Positions 1-11,825 of a stretch of DNA of 64,000 bases are shown here, piece by piece. Source of the DNA: Moricandia arvensis (Eukaryota; Streptophyta; Magnoliopsida; Brassicales; Brassicaceae); assembly GCA_905132765.1 (NCBI GenBank), contig CAJHQP010002242.1:1-64000 (forward strand), in the 5' to 3' direction. Numbering within the stretch: the stretch's first letter is position 1; each line of letters opens with the position of its first letter. The translations under genes were made by a program, and so were the position numbers. The notes under the pieces were generated by a model. That model made no database searches. It saw only the letters and a list, made by a program, of their open reading frames with translations, and was not told the DNA's origin.

Positions 1-640
1 TTCGTGTATCAATGCCAGAAAATTATTTTCTTTGGTTTTTCTTTCTTATGACACTAAATGCAGAAACTGTTTTTTATAGATTTTTAATTTCAATGGAAAA
101 CAAATGCAACCAAGTATGAGATTCAAGGATAGATGTCACCTGAGTCAAGAGATTAAGATCTGATAAAAAATATTTCAGGCACATGGGAGGTAACCCAAAG
201 AATTGATGGAAAGATGGACTCAAAGCTACAACCTGAAATCAAAGGGAATCAATTTTTATGAGTTTTTATAAAAATTTTAAGATGCAAACAAAAAAAATAT
301 GAATAAGAATCAAAATGATAATATGAATAACAAAAATAGAAAAGGGATAGATTGATGAAGATGAGATCTTTGTTGCTGGATGTGTATCACTCTCAATATG
401 GATTGATTGATGGAAAGATGAATGAAGAGGCAACCGGTCTTGCTGGATGTGTATTACTCTGAAGATTGATTGGTGGATGGAAATGAGATGATGGACACTA
501 AAAATCTCTGTGATTGGAGGCTTTGATAAGTCTGGATGCTCAAGAGTTGTTTCTCACAACACTCGAAAGACTTAGAACAATAGTTTTGAGAAACTAGAAA
601 AACTTTAATTTCATTCATAAAAGTTCAAGTGTTATTTACA
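1..640 (-). mobile_element. Ty3/gypsy 3' region or LTR fragment
   Basis: Non-coding sequence that matches, with many substitutions, the stretch at about 62340-62800, which lies just downstream of a gypsy integrase on the minus strand. Shared landmarks are 'CTTTTTATGAGTTTTT', two 'TTGCTGGAtGTGT..CTCTC'-type motifs about 75 bp apart, and a 'TTTCTCAC..' stretch before an AT-rich end. The family link is inferred from that companion copy. No coding sequence of the element is visible here. Confidence 0.5.
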
Positions 641-1619
641 ATGGAAAATCAACTTGAGCTTTATAGAATCGACTAAGACAAACTATAACAGTCTAAAAAT
701 GATAAAAGAAAACAAAATAACTCGTGCCAAAAGTCTTAGAAGGAAAGGAATTGATGGCTTTATGAAACTAGCCGTTGGGTTGATTTCTGCCTTCACTGAG
801 GAAACTTATTATGATCTTGTATCTGGAAAGTTTCTGAATGATTCCATGGTTTAGGCGCCTTCCTGATATTCTCCTTAAGTTCCTTGATGAAGAATATGGC
901 CTTTGGTCTTGATAGATATCACGAGAAAACTCTTTTAAGACATGAAATGTAAATGCTGGCAAATATGAGAACTAGATGATCTTGAGGGTCCGCCTGATCC
1001 TCTGTGTTCTGCGGAAGCTATGGACGTCTTGAATAATTTATGGATGGATTAGAGAGTCTCATGGTTTCCAAAGAAAAGTTTGGTTTGAGCCAAATTGAAT
1101 TGGTTGGAAACTTTCCCCAATTGATGTCAGTTTAGCCGATTTTGAGAAATTGGTTATATCTTTGCTTTCCCATGACGAATTCTTCTGATTTTGGGCATTA
1201 TGGAAATCTAACAACCTCCTATTGAATCCTATAATCGATTTTGTAGAAGTCCGCTTCATAGTTAGGCTGAAATCTACTTCTAAGGACTGAGACTCGCAAA
1301 ATGAATGGGCTGAAAAATCTCAATTTTGTACAATTCATAACTTCTTGGTCCGTGAACATTTTTTTTGGTAATTACAGGCCTCAGTGCTTTCTTCATGAGT
1401 GTAGAATCCTTTAAAATTGGTTTCAAATCGATATTTTTCTTTCGTTATTAAGATATTCTCCTCTTACTGAACTTCTATCGCTGGAACCTCTAAACTGGTT
1501 GGTATAAGCGGTTTGGTGTGACTCTGGTTGAACCATGCATTTCAGGACCACATCATTAGTACTCAGCTCCTCGATATCTCAGTCCCCAATTCACATTTCC
1601 TGGTTGGACCATCGATAGT
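641..1619. other. Degenerate spacer, probably retroelement-derived
   Basis: No open gene is visible. Translated on the minus strand, the stretch is riddled with stops. It lies between the gypsy fragment and the recognisable Copia gag, so it is probably decayed retroelement sequence, but I cannot name a domain in it. Confidence 0.3.
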
Positions 1620-2982
1620 ATCTTATCCAACTCCTTGGTTCCACTATTGAGCATCCTGGCCCGCTTGTGGTTCTCAGCCAAATCACGTTCCAGAATCCTT
1701 GCTCTCTCTTCTTCACCAGTAACTTCCCCCAGATTGCTAACTTTCTGCTCAAGAGACTCATTCTTCTATGTTAAACCCTAAGTTCTTCAACCAGTGCACT
1801 TTTCTTATCCACCTGCTTACGACTTTGCACCAGGTCGTGTTATAATCTCAGATTCTCATTCTTGAGATTCAACCACTTGTGAAGCAACACGTGATACTTT
1901 CCATCATCTGTATCAACATCTGAGTACGAGGACTCACTGAATTCCTCTTTGTGTGCACCAAATGCAACAAGACTCTTCATCACCTTTTCATCTTCATCTT
2001 CTTCTGACTCTGAATCATTAGAGGACTGCAATGGAACTACCTTTTCCATTCTTTGAGTTTGGACATTCACGCAATGTATGTCCAATCCCTCTGCACTCAG
2101 AACACTCCTTCGTTGTGCTACAGAAAAGTCAGCCATTATATGACCAACACATTCACACTCATAACACTCGAGACCTGCTCTTCTTCTGCCATTGCCACGA
2201 TCACCTCCCGGGCGACCATACTGATTTCTTTCACCAAAAATTCCTAGTCAACATACCCACAACATCTTCAAGCTTCTGAAATCTATCAACATCCTTATCA
2301 GCTACAAACTCTATACTCCTTGTCGCACCACATGACATAGAGACTGAGCTACTGGCTGTCTCCATCTCTTCTGCCTTCAGCATACCCACAAGTTTGTCAA
2401 ACTTGATCTCATCCGTGTTTGTAGTCATCCGCAAGACCGTCTTGTGAGCTGCAAAATTAGTTGGAAGATAGTGTAGCAACATCTTTACCAGCTTCTTCTC
2501 CTTGTACTTCTTTCCAAGTAAAAATGCTTCATGCGCCATAGCACTGAGTCTGGCACTGAAGCTTGCCACAAAATTGTTATCATTCCACCTGAGATTCAAA
2601 TTGCGACCAAAGATGATCCAGGCGTGCCCTCTTGACATTATCCATCTCTATCAAACGAGTTCAGCAGGATCTCCCATGCATTTTTAGCTGAAGCACTCCC
2701 CTGAATCATCTGGAATTGTTCTGCTTCAACAGCTCCAAAGATCACCGAGAACGACTTTGCATTAAACTTTGATGCATTGCGCTCTCCCTCTGACCAATGC
2801 TCTTTTGGCTTGGGCTTCTTCCTATACTCGGTGACTATGGTAGGCTCTCCCAACCAATCTCCACAGCTGTCCACGCATCTTCATTGATTCCTAAAATCAT
2901 CTGCTTCATCCGAACCTTCCAAAGACCTTACTGGTCCGCGTTCAACATGATTGCCTTATGCATCGGAACAATCGTGTCCATC
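1620..2982 (-). pseudogene. Ty1/Copia gag, degenerate
   Basis: Remains of the Gag polyprotein of a Copia retrotransposon. The probable start (MDTIVPM) is near 2982, followed by a UBN2-type gag core: 'NAWEILLNSFDRDG' near 2640 and 'KLVKMLLHYLPTNF' near 2480. Next come two zinc-knuckle regions (a CxxC.GH type near 2150 and another near 2090 in a shifted frame), an acidic linker and a 'MLNSGT.ELDKIL' motif near 1640. The frame is broken by stops near 2930 and 2900, at the 2638 junction, and between the two knuckles. The neighbouring LTR and primer site at 3022-3660 fit a minus-strand element. Protease, integrase and RT are not seen downstream. Inactive. Confidence 0.75.
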
Positions 2983-3021
2983 TTCACCTTAATGATCACA
3001 CCAGTAACTTAGGTGACTCGT

Positions 3022-3032
3022 TTTGATACCAA
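3022..3032 (-). other. Copia primer-binding site
   Basis: The minus strand reads TGGTATCAAAA directly next to the LTR end. It resembles the initiator-tRNA-Met-type site (TGGTATCAGAG) of plant Copia elements, with one change. It sets the 5' LTR boundary at 3034. Confidence 0.6.
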
Positions 3033-3033
3033 T

Positions 3034-3660
3034 TGTAAGTGCAAAGATGACACCACAATACAATAATACAGAAGGTAAACCTAGAGATAAATTACACAAA
3101 CAAACACCAACTCTTTATTTGAATCTCCTTTAAACAATCTTTACAAAACCTTGTTTATTCAGCTTTACACGTCTAGTGTTAACATCCTAACCCACAATAT
3201 TGAAGGATTTCTAAGCTACCCGCTTATGTCTCTCTTCCGTCAAGTACTTCAGCCATTGATTTAGCATAACCCATAACACTTCCAAGAGCTTCTCTCTCTC
3301 TTTCTCTATAAGATCAGCCTCTGTGTCTCTGTCTCTCTACATACGAACTCATAGCTATCTTATATTATTCTCCACGTTCCCAAAACCCTAGTCTCTAAGG
3401 CAACATGGATATGGACATCTTCCATATCAATAAGTGCAACTTTCTATTTCTTGGAATGCACTTATTCCTCTTCCTTTAAGTCATAAACTTGCTCCTCAAG
3501 TTTATTCCTCTTTCCTTATCTCCAAGATACACCCTTGCACTCCAAGTTTACACGACTCCAGCTCAGCATCTTGACTCCACATGGTATTCACCACTCAACA
3601 CGACGTCTGCTTCAGAAACTACGTCAGTGACTACTTCAGGATAGACATCTTACATCTTCA
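3034..3660 (-). mobile_element. Copia 5' LTR (single copy visible)
   Basis: The inner end is fixed by the primer site. The LTR ends in CA on the minus strand (TG on plus at 3034). The outer end is placed at 3660 because the minus strand there begins TGAAGATG, giving a TG..CA unit of about 627 bp. A TATA-like stretch lies near 3360-3375 on the minus strand. The partner LTR is not visible, so the outer limit is an estimate. Confidence 0.5.
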
Positions 3661-5141
3661 AAGGTTGATGAGATTAAAGGTGTAGTTGCAGGTGGAAGTA
3701 TCCTACGAGTATCTATATCTCTCAAGTACAACTTGCTTGTTTTTGCATATATTAGCTTCATCAAACTTTGTAAGGTACATATATCTATTATCCACAACTA
3801 CATCCTCTAAACATTAATTGAGAAGTGATTTGTTTAAATTTCTTCACTACAATCATTCTTAGGAAAAATGGTGACAAGGCTCTTATCTAATTATGGTATT
3901 ACTTCACACAATTATAATACAAAGTTTAATTATAGAAGTTTAAATATAAAACAATAAGTATATGGTAAGTAGTTACCATAGCTCAAAATTTGTAAGCAAA
4001 ATAATTAAATCGTAAATAAACTTACACACTAAACAAGTTAATAACAAATTAAAATATTTATTTATTTTTTTAGTTTTTTATATTTTTAATGTATCTAAGG
4101 AGAAATCATCCATATATAGTAAATTTGTAAAAATATATTTTATGATAAATTGCTTGAAATATTATAATTAGTTTCCACTTTTCAGAAATAACTTCAATCA
4201 AAAATACTCTTACATTTGGGTTTAAGGTTTAGTGACTTTTATTTAACATTTAATATTTAAAGAATGGGGTTGATTTTATAAACTACTATTAAACATTTAT
4301 AAATTATTATTAAACATTTATAAACGAGTTTTTTTTTCATTCATCTAAAATGATTTAAGATAATTAGTTTAGGCGGTTTCATTAAATTTGGGTATTTGTG
4401 AAAATAATCGTCCTTTAAAAGTAAATTTGAAAAGTTATATCAAGTTTGTGATAAAATTATAATTCCCTCTTATTTCATTCTTATACTTATGTTTTAATGA
4501 TTAAATTGTGTTATATACAGGTTTTTCGATTTTTTCAAGATATAGTATACACATGATAACATAATTAAGACATAAAAATACTAGTTTTTTTGGTGACACA
4601 ACCATAATACAAATTATTATATGTAAATAAAATTACTCTATATTATAATACTTTAAAATCTGATAACAAAAGTTTTTTATAAAATAATATGTGCTATATA
4701 TTTTCAAAGGTTATCTATTTTACAAAAATATATTTTAAAGAATATAATATTGCTTTTATAAAATTTTGTCATTATCATATTCTTTAAAATGATTGCTTTA
4801 TGCTTTTTTAAAAATTAATTAACTTATAACCAAATGTAATGATTTTTTTAGTTTTAAATAAAATATTTTTTTTAAAAGTTATTATTTATGTGTATCATGT
4901 AGAAAACCATCTAATAGCACAATATAAGAGGAAAAGTTTAGTTCCTGAAGCCATGGAAAATGTGATGATGTAAACTTTTTCTCTTGTTTTGATCTTTTTT
5001 TTTCTTTTGATTTAAAAGCCGTAATCATGATAGTTAAAATAATTTGATGATTGCGAGAGGCTTTGGTTGCATTTGAAATGACTACATTATAACCCACATA
5101 GCGTAGAAGTTACAAAAATAATCAAGAGGCTCAGTCTGTTC
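3661..5141. other. AT-rich intergenic spacer
   Basis: Long AT-rich stretch with homopolymer runs and no supported gene. The single 71-codon minus-strand frame at 4882-5097 has no recognisable domain. Confidence 0.6.
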
Positions 5142-5295
5142 TATTAGTGTGGCCCAAGGCCAATTTCAGAAGCCCATCACAAAAATTTAATGTTCAAATG
5201 CAGAGCTCAAGGTTGTTCTTCCTCGTGTACGGAATAGCAGCCAATACAAATGTGTATTCATACAATTTTTTTACTCTGCTCTAATTTTGCCTATA
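5142..5295 (+). mobile_element. Copia 5' LTR, internally deleted
   Basis: Starts TATTAGTGTGGCCCA and ends GCCTATA just before the primer site. It matches both ends of the LTR at 11097-11396 but is about half as long. The segment between the 'ACAAATGTGT' and 'ATTCATAC' parts, holding roughly 140 bp in the 3' LTR, is missing here. The base pairs before it (TGTTC) nearly match those after the 3' LTR (TGTTG), a possible target-site duplication. Confidence 0.75.
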
Positions 5296-5306
5296 TGGTA
5301 TCAGAG
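5296..5306 (+). other. Copia primer-binding site (tRNA-Met type)
   Basis: TGGTATCAGAG follows the LTR end directly. It is the usual plant Copia initiator-tRNA-Met site and fixes the element as plus-strand. Confidence 0.8.
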
Positions 5307-5329
5307 ACCACGACAATTCATAGAAGGAA

Positions 5330-6242
5330 AACCTGATCCTCACTCAGCGTCTAACTTGACGATCAACCAGTGTGTTACTCTCAAACTGAAGGAAACAACT
5401 ACCTCATCTGGAAGCTACAGTTTGAGCATTTTCTCTCTTCTCAGATGTTCCTAAGATATGTCACAGACGCTCAACCACGTCCTGCTCAGACCATGACTTC
5501 TCATGAAGAAGATCAAGTAATGGAGGTTGCTAATCCAGAGATCGTCAAATGGTTCTAGAAAGATCAACTTATGATGGCATGGATGTATGGAACTCTCTCT
5601 GAAAACAAATTCCAGTCTATTTATCGACTTCACATGTCTCAGGAGGTATGGTTTTCTTTAGGCCAGAAGTACAATAGAGTCTCTCCAATTAGGAAGCTAG
5701 CCTTACAACAAAAGATTCAGACGACGTCTAAGAGAAATAAATCAATGTCTGTTTATTTTTCTGAGATAAAAATGTTGTGTGACTAACTTGACTCCATAGG
5801 AGCTGTGATTCCTGAAAGTGAAAAGATCACTGGCGTGGTGAATGGTTTGGGTAGAGATTATGAATCGATCTGTGCAGTGATTGAAAACACAATGGACACT
5901 CTATCGGCTCCTAATTTGGATGACGTTATGTCTAAGCTTATCTCTTTCGAAGACAAACTCCAAACGTACTAAATGTCTTCTGATACTACTCCTCATTAGG
6001 CCTTCTACACAGACATATGTGGCTACTCCAGCCATGGTAGGGGTCAGCACCGTGCAATACAGAGGCCGTGGAGTATACAAGGGAGAGGATTCTATCATTA
6101 TTTTGGTCAAAGCAGTGGTTGTTGAAGTCAGCAGTACTCATCTTGTATTGCAAGTCAGATATGTGGAAAGTATGGACATTCGACTTACAAATGCTACAAA
6201 TGCTTTGATCAAGACTTCCAGCAGAGTGAGCTTCCACAAGCC
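5330..6242 (+). pseudogene. Ty1/Copia gag, degenerate
   Basis: Gag of the plus-strand Copia element. It opens with 'EGNNYLIWKLQFEHFL' (near 5390), typical of the N-terminal gag domain. It continues through 'VWFSLGQKYNRVSP' (near 5650) and 'KSMSVYFSEIKML' and ends in a zinc knuckle near 6150. In the knuckle the first cysteine is replaced by serine (SQICGKYGHSTYKC), so the CCHC box is incomplete. In-frame stops occur near 5556, 5784, 5970 and 5997. Downstream it leads into protease. It is not a functional capsid gene. Confidence 0.8.
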
Positions 6243-7258
6243 ATGGCCACCATAAGAACTGCAGAGAAGATAGAGTATAGCGAAAATGACTGGTACCCTG
6301 ATACATCAGCTACACATCACATCACAAGTTCCACTCAACATTTGAAGTCGGCTCAACCCTACTCCGGAACTGATTCTGTGATTGTGGGCAATGGTGACTT
6401 CTTGCCAATAACACATGTTGGGTCAATTGCTATTCTGGATATGAAAGGTACTCTTCCACTCAATGATGTGTTAGTATGTCCATCAATAACAAAATCTTTG
6501 TTATCTGTCTCTAAATTAGCTGATGATTACCCCTTTGAGTTCACATTTTATTCAAACACTTCTTATTAAGGAAAAAATGACTCAACAACTTCTCAATCGA
6601 GGAAGCAAGCATGAAGGATTGTATCGGTTAGAGAATCCTCAATTCCTTGCGTTCTACTCATCAGGGCAGAAATGTATCAGTGATCTGATTTAACCCAAGA
6701 GGTTGGGACATCCTCACCAACTAATCCTTCAAAATCTAACTGCAAAAAAAGTTACTTCAGTGAATAAAGTCTTGAAGACTATGTGGGAGTCATGTTAACC
6801 AGGAAAGAATTGCAAGCTTCCATTTTTAGTCCAGTTTTTCAGTTTATAACCGCTTGAGAGGATCCATTGTGATGTATGGGGTTCTGTTCCTATAACTTCA
6901 TATCATGTTTTCAGATATTATGTTATTTTTATTGAAAATTTTCAAGATTTTCATGGTTCTATCCCTTAAGCTCAAGTCATATGTCATTGCAGTATTCAAA
7001 TCTTTTCAAAGACCGGTGAAAGCTCAGTTTGAGCAGAAGATACAAATTTTCAAAGTACCAGTGGTGGTGAATTTGTTAGTAATGAGATCATGACTCACCT
7101 CTCTGAATGTGGTATTAAACATTATTTGTCTTTTCCTCACACACCACAGCATAATGCTATGGCAGAGAGGAAGCACATGGTAACACCTTGTCATGTGAGA
7201 AAATTGTTAAAGGGTGAGGTCTTGGGTTCTAGTAACATCAGACACACCAATAACCTAC
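6243..7258 (+). pseudogene. Ty1/Copia protease-integrase, interrupted
   Basis: Continues the Copia polyprotein. The aspartic-protease start 'DWYPDTSATHHIT' lies near 6290. A 'LLSVSKLADDYP' motif follows near 6500, then a GAG-pre-integrase part near 6600-6740 and integrase-core pieces ('HYLSFPHTPQHNAMAERKH', 7120-7170). The stop after 6569 and several frame changes break the reading frame. Coding similarity stops at about 7258, where unrelated repeat DNA and an Athila fragment are inserted. Most of the RT domain is absent on the far side. Confidence 0.75.
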
Positions 7259-7262
7259 ATGT

Positions 7263-7575
7263 ATGGCCGTGAGGGGCTCACATGTGAGGGGTTAGGGTTG
7301 GTGCCCTGCAGGGCCAGCCTAGGGTCCACGGGCGGGTAGTTCCCACGGGACGTGTTGTTATAATAAAAGTTGACTTTTATTGTAACAAGCGTGGGACCAA
7401 GTTGGCGTTGCAGCGCATCGACCCTAACCCTTAATCTGGAAGGAAACACCTCCACATCCACTAGAAGGTTATGTGGAGGCGTTTCCTCCCACAATGAGGG
7501 GTTATGGTCGATGCGCTGCAGCGCCAGCTGGGTCCCACGGGACGGGTTGTTATAAGTTGGGTATCGATCAATGTT
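7263..7575. repeat. Alternating inverted repeat, unclassified
   Basis: Three related segments sit head-to-tail in alternating orientation: about 7281-7372 forward, 7373-7465 reverse and 7466-7560 forward. Each carries versions of 'GAGGGGTTAGGGT.GGTGC', 'CTGCAG' and 'GGGACGGGTTGTTATAA'. The last two can pair as a long hairpin around a 'CCTCCACAT' loop region. A further relative in reverse orientation lies at 12660-12780. The G+C content is far above the surroundings. I cannot assign it to a known family. Confidence 0.6.
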
Positions 7576-7576
7576 A

Positions 7577-9269
7577 TCTCCACTGACTCTTCCTCTTGCT
7601 CGTAGTTGCAGAAGCATGTGGCAATTAAACCTGGATCATCACCCGATTCTATCAGAGTAGCCTTGTTCTTGAATTTAACAGGTTCATAAAAGTTATTTCT
7701 ATCAATTCAGGGTAGATATAACATGTTTGTCTTCATGTCGCAGATAGCTCCCACTGTGGCCATGAATGCTCTTCCAGGGAGTAAGAAAGAGTTCCAGTCA
7801 ATCTTGATATCCAACACATGGAAATCTACTGAGACTAAGGCGTTGCAAATCTGCACTGGGACATCTTTGGCTATCCCTCCTGAATTCACCTTGGAGCATT
7901 CCACAAAAGTGAATGAATCACTGGAAGACTCCACTTTCAGGCTCAGCTTTTCTGCCACAGCCCTAGGCATGATGTTGACTGCTGCTCCAGTATCTCAAAG
8001 GGGATTGGGATACTCGTGGCCTTTGACAAAACATGAAACCACAAACTTTCTAGGGTCACTTTTCTTCTTGAGAGTGATCCTCTGCTTCAGCTTCTCTCTG
8101 AGGTCATTGAACATGCGCTTTATGTCCTCATATGTCTCCTTGGGTTCCCCGAAAACATCCACAATCTATAAGTATAGTACGCTTCATCAAATTGAGTATC
8201 TAAAGGAATTTTAAAAACTCTTTTGGCAAAGCCATCCATCTCTTTGTCAGTTTCTTCTCTACGCAAATGTTTAGGAATCTTTTGCTTCCTTCTGGAGTAT
8301 CTTTTTTGTTGCCTTATCAACTACCATTGGCTCAAGTGTATCAGAATTATGTTATGGAGTCTCAATACTCGGATGTCTGAGCAACAAGTACAAAGAATGA
8401 CGGTTTGATCTGAATGATTTTCCATGTTCTTGTGTGAATGTACCAATTCTGCTTCTCAAGTCCTTTGTTTGTGCACCATCAAAGAAATTGCGCAGGAACG
8501 CATTCTTGATGTATGTTCAGGATGTTAGTGATCTTGGTGGTAGCTGCTTAAGCCAATGTGAAGCCTATCCAGCAAGTGAGTACTTGAAGATCTTACAAAA
8601 CAGATAGTCCTCAGGGACTCCATTGGCTTTAATAGCAGATATAAGATCCTCAAACCACTCCAGATGATCCACTGGATGCTCATGTCGCGATCCATGGTAG
8701 GGTGTCTGCGCAACAAGTGCAAAGAAGGACGGTTTGATCTTAAAGTCGTTCATCTGGAAAGCTGGAGGAAGAATAGTAAATATGTTAGCATATAATTGGA
8801 CAATTGTAGTCTGCCAGTGTCCGTTGAGAAGCTTGGGCATTAGCTTCAGGTTGAGCTACTACAGCGTCTGCTTCCACTTCTGGTGCAGGGATTGCATCCC
8901 CTTGATCATCAATTCTCTGACCTGTTGCATTAGACATACGACCTTCAAGGTCATACATGTCTCCTCTCTTATCTCGGACCAAAACTAAAGTCTCAACCAT
9001 CTGAACTCGTGAACTACTGTCGATCGATGCCGTGTTGGTGTTGTCGATCAATGTTGGTTTTAAAGAAGCGTTGATCGGCGGTTGAATGTTGTTGTTGATC
9101 GATGTCGTGTTGGTGCTGTCGATCGATGTTGGTCGTGAAGAAGCGTCGATCGGCGGTTGAATGTTGTTGTCAATCGATGCTTGTATCTTTTTGCGGATTG
9201 AGCGTTCGATTGTAACTGGATCTGAGAAGAGTAATCTTGGTTCTTATTGCTTCTAGTATTGCTTGGCAT
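7577..9269 (-). pseudogene. Athila-type Ty3/gypsy gag-protease fragment
   Basis: Minus-strand Athila ORF1. It begins MPSNTRSNK at 9269 and runs through an S/T/R/Q-rich leader built on repeats of about 75 bp (9035-9175). Then come the gag core 'FFALVAQTPYHGSRHEHP' (near 8720), 'ANGVPEDYLFCKIF' (near 8600) and 'FDEAYYTYRLWMF' (near 8160). The retropepsin follows, starting 'MPRAVAEKLSL' at 7970 with 'FMATVGAICD' near 7750. Frames change several times. Downstream pol is missing because homology ends at about 7577. The 5' LTR and tRNA-Asp-type primer site on the higher-coordinate side confirm family and strand. Confidence 0.8.
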
Positions 9270-9364
9270 GCACCTGAAAGACAAAAAAGGAAATTATTAG
9301 TAAATTGCAGTAATGAAAAAAGCCAAGACTAAACCTAGAAAATAAATCTAATGGCGATCCCTGC

Positions 9365-9385
9365 TTCCCGGCGACGGCGCCAAAT
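9365..9385 (-). other. Athila primer-binding site (tRNA-Asp type)
   Basis: The minus strand reads TGGCGCCGTCGCCGGGAAG next to the LTR end. It resembles the Athila site TGGCGCCGTTGCCGGGGA complementary to tRNA-Asp. Confidence 0.75.
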
Positions 9386-9386
9386 T

Positions 9387-10586
9387 TGACAGCGTGCGGG
9401 TTAAAGTTTATGTTCTTAATTCAATCTATCAAATTAATCCTACGAACTACTCTTGCCAAGAGAGGTCAAATTGCAATACTGAGGGATCAAATCCACAGAG
9501 AGCGAGGACACAAAATAGAAATCTAAAACTCTAATGGTTAAGCTAGGTAAACAATAAATAGTGGTTTTGGTTGTAAGTCTATCATGAATAGGAAATTATC
9601 TAAAATACTAAAGCGAATGCAAAAATGGAAAAGCGGTAGATCTTGGGCTTAAGACAAGTGAATTATAATGGATAAGATGCATGGAATTATTAATATGCAA
9701 GAACAATAAATGTTAACTAGTCCGACCCCTTTTTGTCTCAACTCTCGTTTGCGAACAGAGAAGTTCACCGTTGATCGACAGCTAAGGCCTGATGTCGATC
9801 GACGCTAATCAGACATGAAGTTCGTCCAATATGCTAATTAGACCAGCTCTCGCATGCTTCTAACAACCTGGCTCAATGAAATCAATTCTGGCACATAACC
9901 TACTCACGTAGTTGTCCATGTCCTAAGTTCAGGTTCCTAGTTAGCTACTCTAAAACACAAGCATTAAACTCAATTCCAAAGATTGTTACTACCTCATCCT
10001 AGCAATCCTATTTTGGGGCTAATTCATCAGTACCATTGTGAACCCTAAATCTAACAGGTGACTTACTCAGACATGATCAAAGAAAACATGATGAACTGAA
10101 GAATATAATGCATAAAATAATAAATAGGGTTCCAATACAGATCTCTGAAGGAGTTCAAATCTTCCCCCCTAAACTACTAAAAAGCTCAATGAAAGAAAAC
10201 CAAAAGCTGTAAAATAAAACGTAATGTTCTGCCTGGACAATGGTAGAACCCATATAAACTAGGTCAAAACTCATCTAGGGGCATTCTCGTAATTTTTCTT
10301 GACTTGGGCTTGAAATCGGTCAATACTCTGCGATTAGGCCGTTGATCGACAGCAAGGATTCTCCGTCGATCGATGTTCATGCTTAACTTTGACTCGTACT
10401 TAGCTGAATGTGAAAAACTATTGGATATCTCTTCTGAATACTCTAACAAGCCCGATGATCTCTATATTGCTCCAAAATGTACATGGACCTGTAAAGACTC
10501 TAAAACACAGTCCAAACACAAATAATAGACTCCAAATAAGATCTAAATGATGGTCTAAAACTGGTAAATAACAAGGTATATCATCA
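9387..10586 (-). mobile_element. Athila-type LTR
   Basis: About 1.2 kb bounded by TGACAGCG (9387) and ..ATATCATCA (10586), giving TG..CA on both strands. It abuts the primer site inside and Copia RT/RNase H coding sequence outside. Internal landmarks such as 'ACTCAGACATGATCAAA', 'GATCTCTGAA..GAGTT' and 'CTGTAAAGACTCTAAAAC' recur in the decayed LTR at 60870-61905. Confidence 0.75.
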
Positions 10587-11084
10587 CTCAATTTAGTTTG
10601 TCAATGTATGCACAAACCGACTATGGTTGACTTTCACATCCTTAAAAGAGTGATGCGGCACATTAAAGGAATGCTTGAAATGGATCTACACTTTGCGGTA
10701 CATTAAAGGAATGAGATAGGACTCCGTTTGAAGATCATCTACAGAAGCGGAGTACCGCTCTTTATCAGACAATTCAGCATAACTATCTCTGATATCTGAT
10801 GTTCTTAAAGGAACTTGGCTTCCCTACAACAAAACATGCAGCAACATATTGTGATAACCTGTCTGATGTTCATCTTACAGAAAACCCAGTGCTACATAAG
10901 AAATCCAAACACTCTGCTACACATTATCATTATGCTCGAGAGCAAGTTGCAAAAGGGTCTCTCATTGCATCATGTTCTTGATGCGTCACAGTTAGCAGAC
11001 ATATTTACAAAATCACCACCACAAGCGGCATTCTACTCTTTAAGGCCCAAACTTGTTCTTGTGAGTTCCCCTAGCACGAGTTTG
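10587..11084 (+). pseudogene. Copia RT end and RNase H, 3' part of split element
   Basis: Coding sequence resumes after the Athila LTR with 'TVDFHILKRVMRHIKGM'-like sequence (10625-10680), the end of the RT/RNase H linker. RNase H motifs follow: 'TYCDNLSDVHLTENPVLHKK' (10837-10896) and 'QLADIFTKS' (near 11000). One or two frame changes separate them. It belongs to the element starting at 5142. The catalytic part of RT is gone, so deletion accompanied or followed the insertion. Confidence 0.75.
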
Positions 11085-11096
11085 CGGGGGGGGGGA
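11085..11096 (+). other. Copia polypurine tract
   Basis: An uninterrupted run of G ending in A directly before the 3' LTR; this is the plus-strand priming site of the Copia element. Confidence 0.7.
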
Positions 11097-11396
11097 TATT
11101 AGTGTGGCCCAATCCCAACTTCAGAAGCCCATAAAAAAAACACCAATGCAACAAGACAAAGGTCAACGTTCAAAGGCAGAGTTCAAGGTTGTTCTTCCTT
11201 GTGTACGGAAAAACAGCCAATACAGCTGTGTAATCGTTACACTCTCTTATCCTTTTGTTAGATCCTTAGATCACAGCGGTATTGTCACTAGATCCTTCTT
11301 GTTAGCCTTTAAACAAGGAAACATTGTGTTTTGGAAATCATGAAGTAATAAATGTATTATTCATACGTCTTTTACTCTGCACTGGTTTCGCCTATA
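11097..11396 (+). mobile_element. Copia 3' LTR
   Basis: About 300 bp, TATTAGTGTGGCCCA..GCCTATA. It is paired with the shorter LTR at 5142-5295 and carries the internal segment that copy lacks. Confidence 0.75.
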
Positions 11397-11825
11397 TGTT
11401 GCAGAAGGAGAAACAAAACTCGAGAATTTTAATCTCCTTCTATTCAAAATGTCTGGTTCTTTCCTAGCCCCTAAAGAAAAGGGGCAAACCTTCTGCAGGT
11501 TTTTTGTTTGTAATGAGCTTTGTGAATCTGATGAAATACCATGACTTCACACAAATTGTTGTAACTTAACTCCAGACGTTAAATAGTTGTAAACTGATTG
11601 GGGGTTTGATTTCATGAATCTTCAGCTCTAGATACCGGTCCACATGAAATTCTCCCTCGTATTATCAAGGAAGTATCGAAGAGCTCGTAAGGGGTTGTTT
11701 TGCTTTGTGTTTTTTAAAGTATGACTTTCTATTTAAATATTATGGGTTTATGTTTTGCAGACAGAAAAATAACCCCATACCTAAGGCTCATGATTGGGCT
11801 CGGTTAAGCAAACCAAACCATGAAT
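11397..11825. other. Spacer, no gene identified
   Basis: Mixed-composition sequence between the Copia 3' LTR and a G+C-rich repeat. There are short T-rich stretches and a splice-acceptor-like 'TGTTTTGCAG' near 11760, but no supported coding exon. Confidence 0.4.

Noticed and set aside
5296..9385. tRNA-like matches at 5296 and 9365
   Set aside because: They are short retroelement primer sites complementary to tRNA 3' ends, not tRNA genes. No cloverleaf is present.
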